Shown here piece by piece: positions 1 to 5,260 of a DNA stretch of 7,246 nucleotides (the stretch's first letter is position 1; the number at the start of each line of letters is the position of its first letter). The stretch is from Anaerolineaceae bacterium. GTDB lineage: Bacteria; Chloroflexota; Anaerolineae; Anaerolineales; Villigracilaceae. Under the pieces are notes generated by a model. The model made no database searches and was not told where the DNA came from. It saw only the letters and a program-made list of their open reading frames with translations. The position numbers were made by a program, and so were the translations under genes. The stretch lies in NCBI GenBank assembly GCA_009885445.1, contig VFKQ01000374.1:1-7246 (forward strand), in the 5' to 3' direction.

Positions 1-138
1 AATCTCTCGGGGTTTTCCAGTGAATCTGCCCTCATTATAGGCATGGCTTTTGGGGTAATCATTGTTGGGGCGATCACCGGAATCCCATACGCTATTTCTT
101 TTGCAACAGCAAAGGAAGCAGATCAGGTCAAGGAGTGA
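1..138 (+). CDS. C-terminal fragment of an unidentified membrane protein
   Basis: The frame starting at base 1 is open for 45 codons and ends at the TGA at 136-138; the gene begins to the left of the window. The peptide has one clear hydrophobic segment (about residues 10-33, rich in I, G, V and A), followed by a short charged tail (AKEADQVKE). This looks like the last transmembrane helix of an integral membrane protein with a short C-terminal tail. Too little is present to name a family. It converges with the transporter gene on the other strand, with only 8 bases between the two stop codons and no obvious hairpin terminator in the gap. It could also be a single-span protein, and I give no function. 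Confidence 0.6.
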   Translation, partial: NLSGFSSESALIIGMAFGVIIVGAITGIPYAISFATAKEADQVKE

Positions 139-146
139 GTCTTTGT

Positions 147-581
147 TTACTTCACCGTCACCCACACACCAACCATTACGATGGTCAGCCCCACCGCCCG
201 CGTCACATCCAGCGGACGGCCTGCGGAGCCGAGCAGGGCGTAATGGTCGAGCAGCGTGCCGACGAGCAACTGTCCCGCCACGATGGCGGTCACGGCGGCG
301 GCCACGCCCACGCGCGGAATCATGTAACTCATCGAGGCAATCACCACCAGCCCGAATGCGCCCGCTGTCAGCGTGTACCAGGGGACACTGCGCCATTGTC
401 CGAGTCGGTGACCGAGAATCAACAGCGGAATCAGTGCCACCAGCGCCCCGCCGATGTGAACAATGAACACGCTTTCGAGTACGCCCAGTCGCTGACTGAG
501 CATACTGGCCAGCGGACTTTGTAACCCAACTGCAACCCCGCCAGCCAGCCCAATGATGATAATTAGGAAAACCGCTTCCAT
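147..581 (-). CDS. DMT-superfamily small transporter, YdcZ/DUF606 family
   Basis: This 144-residue protein is almost entirely hydrophobic, with about five membrane segments (roughly 3-21, 36-56, 69-88, 91-110 and 125-143). It follows the YdcZ/DUF606 pattern of the drug/metabolite transporter superfamily. A glycine-rich first helix contains GLAGGVAVGLQSPLAS. A PRVG motif sits at 89-92, AGQL at 102-105 is followed by DHYALLG at 112-118, and a GLTIVMVGV final helix closes the protein. Length fits this half-size family, whose members are thought to work as dimers; the substrate is unknown. I place the start at the ATG at 579-581 rather than an ATG 36 bases upstream, because AAAGGA lies 7 bases before it and the hydrophobic helix then begins at once. 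It appears monocistronic and converges with the partial gene at the left edge. Confidence 0.85.
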   Translation of the reverse strand: MEAVFLIIIIGLAGGVAVGLQSPLASMLSQRLGVLESVFIVHIGGALVALIPLLILGHRLGQWRSVPWYTLTAGAFGLVVIASMSYMIPRVGVAAAVTAIVAGQLLVGTLLDHYALLGSAGRPLDVTRAVGLTIVMVGVWVTVK

Positions 582-636
582 GTGCCTGTCCTTTGAACCT
601 GGATTTTCAAACATCATAACTCAGCTTACACGATCA

Positions 637-722
637 GCCACAGAGCACACCGAGTTTTTGAGTTTTTCTTCTCTGGTTTTCTCTCCCGTAAGAACATCGG
701 GACAATGTGTGAACTCTGTGGC
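637..722. repeat. Interspersed palindromic repeat, copy A
   Basis: GCCACAGAG at 637-645 is matched by its exact reverse complement CTCTGTGGC at 714-722. The match continues inward as CACAC against GTGTG after a 2-base bulge. The interior is T- and CT-rich. The same arms recur near 5196-5244 and at 6289-6356, so this is a dispersed intergenic repeat family and not a unique terminator. No coding capacity or transposase is associated. Confidence 0.75.
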
Positions 723-753
723 AAAGACTTTTTCAGCACCCCTCGCAAGTTTC

Positions 754-782
754 TTGTCGCACCTTATTTAAAGTGATAAACT
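754..782 (+). promoter_or_regulatory. Possible promoter giving a near-leaderless transcript
   Basis: TTGTCG at 754-759 and TAAACT at 777-782 are separated by 17 bases; each matches four of six consensus positions. Only 7 bases separate the -10-like box from the ATG at 790, and no Shine-Dalgarno sequence precedes that ATG. A transcript from here would begin at or next to the start codon. The match is modest and could be chance. Confidence 0.35.
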
Positions 783-789
783 GACACAA

Positions 790-2433
790 ATGACCGCTTC
801 AATTTTAGTCGTCACCCCGCATAATAGCTTCGGCTCCATGCTCCGCTCCAGCCTTGAGGAGACGGGGCATTACCGCGTCTTCACCGCCGCCGACGAACCC
901 ACCGCCCTCATTCAACTTAAAACCCAACAATGCGCGCTCGCCTTTTTGGACTTGGACCTCGGGCTGGACGCCGCCATCGAAATTGGCCGCTCCCTGCGCG
1001 TGCTCAAAACGGACGTCGAGTTGACCATCGTCACCGATGAGGCCACGCCTCCCGCGCTGGATATTTTGCGGCCGTGGAGCTTGCTCCGCAAACCATTTTA
1101 CATGCCCGAATTGCTCGAGATGCTCGGCCCCATCGCCGACGCCAAACAAAAACCTGTATCCCAAAAACAAGCCACTCAAAGCAAATCAACTCCCATACAA
1201 ACCGTGCAAGATGACCCGGCTGATCTGACCTGGCTTCAAGACGTGAACAAGGCCGCGCAACGTCTCACGCGTCTCACGCTTGAGTCATCTGCGCAAGCGG
1301 CGCTGATTACGCGCGGCAAACAATTATGGGCCTACGCCGGCGGACTGTCGCAGGAAACCGCTGGCGAACTCGTGCGCCTCATCACGCGCAACTGGGACGA
1401 ACAAAACGGCGGCGACCTGCTGCGCTTTGCGCGCCTCGAAACCACCCACGCCGAGCACATGCTTTATGCCACCACACTTTCGGTAGACACAATCCTCGCG
1501 CTGGTCTTCGACGCCGAGACGCCTTTTAGCACCATCCGCGCGCAGGCCAACTCGCTGGCCCGTTCGCTGTCCGTTGAAAAAACCGGCGCGCTCACCGCGT
1601 TCAAATCTGATACGGCCAAAAAGGTCAGAATCAATCGTCCCGCGCCTGTGCTCAATGAAGATGGCGAACCCGAACTGCCCTCCATTATGGGCATCATCTC
1701 TGATATCCCCTCGCCCAAGCCGCCCCCGCAACCCGCCTTTCAGCCTGTCAGCCAGGAAATGCCCATTGAAATGCAACCCGCCGCACCGGTGGTAGTGAGT
1801 TCGATTGTCAGCCACGAATCCTCCCCGGCCATCCGTCTCGGCGATCTGCTGGTGGGTGAATTGGACGTCACGGTGAAACATCAGGCGCAAGAATTGGACG
1901 TGACCGCGCCCTCGAAGCCACAACGCCCGCCCACGCCGGTTCGCGCTCCCCAGCCGGGTGAGCTGGATGAAACCCGCCCGCACTCGATTACCGAGGTGGC
2001 GGGTCGGGTGATTCTGGAGCCTGCCTCTCCGGGACTGTACCAGCTCAACTACGCCTGCCTGATGGTGCCGCGCTTTAGCTCGCACTATCTCACTGGCGAC
2101 CTGGCCGACCATCTCGGCACGTGGCTTCCGAATATTTGTGTGGCCTTCGCCTGGCGACTCGAGTTCCAGGCCGTGCGCCCCGAGTACATGCAGTGGGTGG
2201 TCAGTGTGCCGCCGAACACTTCGCCGGGCTACCTGATGCGCATCATGCGCCAGCAGACCTCTGAAAAAATATTTGCCGAAATGCCGCGCCTGAAAAAAGA
2301 AAATCCCTCCGGCGATTTCTGGGCGCCCGGCTATTTGATTATGGGTGGCACGCAACCGCATCCGCAACAATTGGTGAAAGACTACATTAAACAAACCCGC
2401 CAGCGCCAGGGACAAATCCAACCGCGCAAGTAG
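790..2433 (+). CDS. Receiver - Roadblock-like - inactivated IS200/IS605 (HUH) transposase-domain fusion
   Basis: This 547-residue protein looks soluble and cytoplasmic. Residues 1-115 form a response-regulator receiver fold with D54 (LAFLDLD) at the phospho-acceptor position, T82 and K101-P102. The usual acidic pair after strand 1 is replaced by T9-P10, so phosphorylation is doubtful. Residues 148-262 resemble a Roadblock/LC7 domain (ALITRGKQLWAYAGG at 171-185, then a final helix). A Pro-rich linker (283-395) contains ELDVT twice and ELDET once. Residues 414-540 follow the Y1 transposase pattern: YQLNYACLMVPR, PPNTSPGYLMRIMRQQTS, FWAPGY, DYIKQT. Both HUH histidines are lost (Y466, Q468 in EYMQWVV). 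Y532 stays at the nucleophile position, but the Gln four residues later is T536. Cleavage activity is therefore unlikely; a nucleic-acid-binding or structural output is inferred. No Shine-Dalgarno is visible, and the gene is monocistronic with its own terminator. The Y1 assignment is strong by pattern; the Roadblock call is moderate. Confidence 0.85.
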   Translation: MTASILVVTPHNSFGSMLRSSLEETGHYRVFTAADEPTALIQLKTQQCALAFLDLDLGLDAAIEIGRSLRVLKTDVELTIVTDEATPPALDILRPWSLLRKPFYMPELLEMLGPIADAKQKPVSQKQATQSKSTPIQTVQDDPADLTWLQDVNKAAQRLTRLTLESSAQAALITRGKQLWAYAGGLSQETAGELVRLITRNWDEQNGGDLLRFARLETTHAEHMLYATTLSVDTILALVFDAETPFSTIRAQANSLARSLSVEKTGALTAFKSDTAKKVRINRPAPVLNEDGEPELPSIMGIISDIPSPKPPPQPAFQPVSQEMPIEMQPAAPVVVSSIVSHESSPAIRLGDLLVGELDVTVKHQAQELDVTAPSKPQRPPTPVRAPQPGELDETRPHSITEVAGRVILEPASPGLYQLNYACLMVPRFSSHYLTGDLADHLGTWLPNICVAFAWRLEFQAVRPEYMQWVVSVPPNTSPGYLMRIMRQQTSEKIFAEMPRLKKENPSGDFWAPGYLIMGGTQPHPQQLVKDYIKQTRQRQGQIQPRK

Positions 2434-2457
2434 GCGCGCATTTTTGTCAACGTTGCA

Positions 2458-2489
2458 GGGCGTGTGGAGATTCTCCGCGCGCCCTTTTT
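2458..2489 (+). terminator. Intrinsic terminator after the receiver-transposase fusion gene
   Basis: GGGCGTGTGGA (2458-2468) pairs with TCCGCGCGCCC (2474-2484) as an 11-bp stem with two G-U pairs and a 5-base loop. TTTTT follows directly (2485-2489). It lies 25 bases after the stop codon of the gene at 790. Confidence 0.85.
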
Positions 2490-2498
2490 ATTAACTGA

Positions 2499-2581
2499 CC
2501 TTACGCAAAACAAATGGTTTTCGCGGTTGTAGGGCGACATAAATGTCGCGTTACGAACACAACCGCATAAGGCGAACCATT
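2499..2581. repeat. REP-like nested palindromic element
   Basis: Three concentric inverted repeats share one centre: AATGGTT 2513-2519 with AACCATT 2575-2581, GCGGTTGT 2523-2530 with ACAACCGC 2559-2566, and GCGACAT 2534-2540 with ATGTCGC 2543-2549. An alternative arm, CCTTACGC 2499-2506, pairs with GCATAAGG 2565-2572 with one G-T. It is non-coding and lies between two terminators, so it is not needed for termination. Its layout resembles REP/BIME-type elements. I cannot tell whether other copies exist in the genome. Confidence 0.6.
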
Positions 2582-2588
2582 ACCGTCC

Positions 2589-2627
2589 AAAAAAAAGAGG
2601 AGCCAGCACATGCTGGCTCCTCTTTTT
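2589..2627 (-). terminator. Intrinsic terminator for the secreted-protein gene, probably bidirectional
   Basis: GAGGAGCCAGCA (2597-2608) and TGCTGGCTCCTC (2611-2622) form a perfect 12-bp stem. Eight A precede it, giving eight T on the minus-strand transcript, and TTTTT follows it, so it could work in both directions. It lies 17 bases beyond the stop codon of the leftward gene and backs up the rightward terminator at 2458. Confidence 0.9.
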
Positions 2628-2644
2628 GAATTTCGAGTTCAGTA

Positions 2645-4312
2645 TCAGGGGTAGATGGTGATCGAGTCGATGTTGACTTTCTTGTTGGTGCTGATACTAA
2701 CGATCTTGATGCTGTGTTGGCCGGCTGAGAGGGGTGTAAAAGTGTACTTGAGATTGCACTTCGCGGTCAGGCCGTACTGGTTGATGGTGGCCTTCAACAC
2801 ATCGTCCACATATACGGTGATTTTTCCATACGTAGAATTTACACAGTAGAACAGGTCAAACTTACCGCCATTGAAAACAAATATGGCTGAATTGCCCAGC
2901 GTGGACGTGATGTGGACGTTGGTGCCCTGCGCCGAACTTAAGGTGGTCTGAATCCAAGCGCCGGTATACTTCCACGCGGGGTCCGGATTCTGGTAGGGGC
3001 CCGCCACGGCAACGATGCCGCTGTAAGCAGACGCCGCTGAGGCCGGGTTGGAGAGCGCGCTGGTGTTGGGACCTGTCAGCGTGGTGCCAGAGAGTGAGTA
3101 GTTGTCATCTGTTGTGCGCACGGCGAAATAGTAGAGCACGCCCGGGGCCAGCCCACTGACGATCATGCTCTCGGCGGTGCCGGGTAAATGTGGCGCGGGG
3201 ATTCCTGTGATTGGCTTTTTTGCCACCGCGAAATTTGCCAAAGTGATCGGGGTGGTGGAATAGCGCACATCATATAATTTGGCGATGCCTGCACTGCCAT
3301 CGTCGCCGGGGGCCGTCCAGGTCAGGTTGACCGTTCCGTCTGTTACGCCGGAGAGCGCGTTCAGGTTGGTGATGGCCCCAGGCGGGGTAGAATCTTGCGC
3401 CGCGAAGAACTCCACGGCGTCCACATTCACGGTGGCACTGGCACGCACGAACTGAGCGGTGTGATAGCCTTCAGTGAGCATGGGGCTGAGCCAGGTCTGG
3501 TTATAGGCGACAAGAGATTTTTTCTGCGCAACCGTGGCCGGCAGGCCGCCGTCAATGCTGACAGTCAGGTTTCCATAGTTAGTATTCTTGGTGTAGGTCA
3601 GGCGCAGTTGGTTGCCATAAAATTTAACAGTCACGGGATTCGTCCCCGAGGTCTGGTGCACCGATCCCAGATAGGCCTTAGACTGATTACTCACGCTCCA
3701 ACCAGAGGGGTAAACAAAAAGACTGGTGTCCTTATTGTCATATTTGCCCGGGCCAGCGTAACCCGGCAGGGAAATATTAAGCGTCATATAGTCGCTGAAT
3801 GCATAAGGCTCATGCACCGGGCCGAATTCTTTTTCGGGGGCGCTACTAGATGTGAATTGAATGACTTCAATATAGTAGGTGATGCCCTGTGTGGCAGTGA
3901 ACTGAACTTGAGATTGTAAGTTTAAAGGGCTATCATCATTACATGCCACTTCGGTCAAAATCAAACGCGTACCAGTCCAAACCGCGATGATGGTGTCGAA
4001 GCTACTGCCGAACGTATTGATATCCACCAATCCCGAAATAGGCGAAGTGTAGGTGTACCAGATGGTGTCCTCACCGGGATTTCCGAATCCACAAATATCC
4101 GGATCGTCTATATGTTGGGTTGAATCAACAAAGGTGGTTTGATCCATGATAATTTGGGCCGGCGCAGAGGCGATGTTGACAGCGGCATCGAAATCATCAT
4201 TGGCCGGGGCCAGCGCAAAGGCCGGGCCGGTGGTGCTCAGCGCCAGCGCCAGCGCCAAAACAGGCGAAAATATTCGCCACGAAAGTCGGGAGTGCAAAAT
4301 TTTTGTGTTCAT
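2645..4312 (-). CDS. Secreted modular protein: PPC-like, FN3 and two glycan-binding-like beta-sandwich domains
   Basis: A 555-residue exported protein with no recognisable enzyme domain. The signal peptide (1 to about 35) has a basic N-region, a PVLALALALSTTG core and an AFALA cleavage region. Residues 37-183 form a pre-peptidase C-terminal (PPC)-like sandwich: ANDDFDAA, TIWYTYTSP, GSSFDT, CNDD. Residues about 196-304 and 439-555 are two related beta-sandwich modules, sharing a YG.[IL]TV..D strand pair and a late G.H plus VN.D pattern. Residues 308-425 are a fibronectin type III domain (TPPGAITNL, LTWTAPGDDG, YYFAVRTTDD). The ATG at 4310-4312 is chosen over a GTG at 4337-4339 because GGAGA lies 6 bases upstream and it gives a standard signal peptide. 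No sortase motif or C-terminal anchor is visible, so the protein is probably released or held by binding. A role in binding polysaccharide or surfaces is inferred from the modules. The gene is monocistronic. Confidence 0.85.
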   Translation of the reverse strand: MNTKILHSRLSWRIFSPVLALALALSTTGPAFALAPANDDFDAAVNIASAPAQIIMDQTTFVDSTQHIDDPDICGFGNPGEDTIWYTYTSPISGLVDINTFGSSFDTIIAVWTGTRLILTEVACNDDSPLNLQSQVQFTATQGITYYIEVIQFTSSSAPEKEFGPVHEPYAFSDYMTLNISLPGYAGPGKYDNKDTSLFVYPSGWSVSNQSKAYLGSVHQTSGTNPVTVKFYGNQLRLTYTKNTNYGNLTVSIDGGLPATVAQKKSLVAYNQTWLSPMLTEGYHTAQFVRASATVNVDAVEFFAAQDSTPPGAITNLNALSGVTDGTVNLTWTAPGDDGSAGIAKLYDVRYSTTPITLANFAVAKKPITGIPAPHLPGTAESMIVSGLAPGVLYYFAVRTTDDNYSLSGTTLTGPNTSALSNPASAASAYSGIVAVAGPYQNPDPAWKYTGAWIQTTLSSAQGTNVHITSTLGNSAIFVFNGGKFDLFYCVNSTYGKITVYVDDVLKATINQYGLTAKCNLKYTFTPLSAGQHSIKIVSISTNKKVNIDSITIYP

Positions 4313-4616
4313 TGAATTTCTCCAGGGGGCGTTTCTCACGCGATGAAAATACAGCGAAATCAGGCAGGTTCAGTAAAGCGATTCTATATCCATAATGATG
4401 AAAGCGCGCCCACAAATTTGTCAGGCTGGTACTAATGGGCAGATGCCGGTTTAATGCACAAATACACATATGGGCATATCGGCTATAACAAAAAAACGGG
4501 TCAGGCATTTCTGCCTGACCCGTTTCAAAGTAAGTTGAAGTCGCTAGAATTTATCCGTTTGAAGATTAACAGAAGTCAGGGTAAGCTAAGGCAAACACTC
4601 GGCCAAGAGGTAGTCA
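4313..4616. other. Intergenic region between divergent genes
   Basis: This 304-bp stretch lies upstream of both the secreted-protein gene (leftward) and the acetyltransferase gene (rightward). It contains the secreted gene's ribosome-binding site, a strong hairpin at 4494-4525, and from about 4535 a degenerate reading frame that looks like the lost N-terminus of the acetyltransferase. I see no convincing promoter, riboswitch or small gene. The 99-codon plus-strand frame at 4454-4753 runs straight through the hairpin and is not credible as a whole. Confidence 0.5.
4487..4525 (-). terminator. Leftward-oriented intrinsic terminator without an obvious gene
   Basis: AAACGGGTCAGGCA (4494-4507) pairs perfectly with TGCCTGACCCGTTT (4512-4525), with a TTTC loop. 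On the minus strand the stem is followed by a run of T (the A run just before and into 4494-4496). It would stop transcripts coming from the right, yet the flanking gene on the right is on the plus strand. It may block antisense read-through toward the secreted-protein gene or be left from a deleted minus-strand gene. Confidence 0.75.
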
Positions 4617-4979
4617 ATGCCGACCCTGCCCGACTCGTATTACGCCGCCTTCGCAGAAATGGACGGCAACTCACATCACGAGTTAATCGTCGCCGAACAA
4701 AACGGGGAAGTCGTCGGCACTTTGCACCTGATATTCCTGCCCTCGCTCAGTGATCAAGGCGGCACGCGCGCGCAAATCGAATCGGTGCGCGTGGACTCAC
4801 GAGTCCGCAACCAGGGCGTTGGCCGCGAGATGATGCTCCACGCCATCCAGCGCGCCCGCGCCAAAGGCTGTGTGCTCGCGCAACTCACCGCGCACGCCAC
4901 GCGCAAAGATGCGCACCGCTTTTACAAAAGTCTCGGCTTCAGCGCTTCGCACGCGGGGATGAAACTTTCGCTCAAATGA
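4617..4979 (+). CDS. GNAT-family N-acetyltransferase, N-terminally shortened, possibly a frameshifted gene
   Basis: The 120 residues carry the core of a GNAT fold. ELIVAEQNGEVVGTLHL forms the central strands. IESVRVDSRVRNQGVGREMM (54-73) contains the acetyl-CoA pyrophosphate loop (R/Q-x-x-G-x-G). RFYKSLGF (101-108) and a closing strand follow. Family members usually have about 30 more N-terminal residues. The frame one base over (about 4547-4627) could encode them: EFIRLKI, then TLGQEVVNADP, leading into LPDSYYAAF of this frame. That suggests a small indel near 4625 and perhaps another upstream. However, AGAGG lies 7 bases before the ATG at 4617, so this start could still be translated. Close relatives acetylate small molecules or protein N-termini; the substrate cannot be told here. 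The stop codon overlaps the start of the DUF58 remnant. Confidence 0.7.
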   Translation: MPTLPDSYYAAFAEMDGNSHHELIVAEQNGEVVGTLHLIFLPSLSDQGGTRAQIESVRVDSRVRNQGVGREMMLHAIQRARAKGCVLAQLTAHATRKDAHRFYKSLGFSASHAGMKLSLK

Positions 4980-5132
4980 TCGCGCCGTCGCTTTGCAAAT
5001 GCTCGACGAGCGCCGCGTGATTTTGGATACTCTGCAAAAGAGGGCGTGTTGACTCTGGATGTGCCCGCGAATCAACTTTCGATGGCGGTGATTAATCGTT
5101 ATCTGGCGTTGAAGGCGAGGACGATGCTTTAG
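4978..5132 (+). pseudogene. Remnant of the C-terminus of a DUF58 protein, with a frameshift
   Basis: From 4978 one frame reads DRAVALQMLDERRVILDTLQ and ends in a stop soon after. Near 5042 the sense continues in another frame as GVLTLDVPANQLSMAVINR and on to ARTML, with a TAG at 5130-5132. Restoring one base in the AGAGGGCG stretch (5039-5046) joins them into about 51 residues. Together they match the end of DUF58 proteins (a helix with a conserved ERR, then a Gv..lDvP segment and a final Y-L-x-L-K helix). Full DUF58 proteins are several hundred residues, and the rest is absent, replaced on the left by the acetyltransferase. DUF58 genes commonly lie near MoxR, SpoIIM-like and RDD genes, which fits the two genes to the right. 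The family call is from pattern and context, without a search. Confidence 0.6.
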
Positions 5133-5195
5133 TTGGGTGGTTTGATAGTTCGTGGGTAACCATGGCGAGATTCGTAATTCTTGAGAAAATTTTAA

Positions 5196-5244
5196 ACTGC
5201 GAAGGCACGGGGGCGCAGAGACTTAATACTCTGTGGCTTCGTGG
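5196..5244. repeat. Interspersed palindromic repeat, copy B (degenerate)
   Basis: GCGAAGGCACGGGGGCGCAG and a following AG are answered by CTCTGTGGCTTCGTGG after an 8-base spacer. The reverse complement of the right arm is CCACGAAGCCACAGAG. The outer GAAG/CTTC and inner CAGAG/CTCTG steps match with a few differences. It shares CTCTGTGGC with copies A and C, and adds the CACGAAG-type unit often seen with this kind of repeat. It lies in the convergent gap between the DUF58 remnant and the SpoIIM gene. Confidence 0.6.
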
Positions 5245-5260
5245 TAAATGCTCTTGTGTT

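Larger units (their letters stand above)
582..789. other. Intergenic region between divergent genes
   Basis: This 208-bp spacer separates the divergent transporter and receiver-fusion genes. It carries one copy of an interspersed palindromic repeat (637-722) and the putative promoter of the rightward gene. A 72-codon open frame in it (553-771, plus) has no ribosome-binding site, overlaps the transporter antisense and consists largely of repeat sequence, so I do not regard it as a gene. Confidence 0.6.

Noticed and set aside
62..524. Two overlapping plus-strand open frames (134 and 129 codons)
   Set aside because: They are antisense to the YdcZ-like transporter and low-complexity in R, H and P; neither has a ribosome-binding site.
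1324..2421. 365-codon open frame on the minus strand
   Set aside because: It is fully antisense to the receiver-transposase fusion gene, is rich in R, H and G in a way typical of shadow frames, and has no ribosome-binding site or family pattern.
790..2433. Active IS200/IS605 insertion sequence
   Set aside because: The HUH residues are lost, the domain is fused to signalling modules, and no TnpB or paired hairpin ends frame the gene.
3395..3919. 174-codon open frame on the plus strand
   Set aside because: It is antisense to the secreted-protein gene, whose signal peptide, domains and terminator are clear. The frame has no recognisable features.
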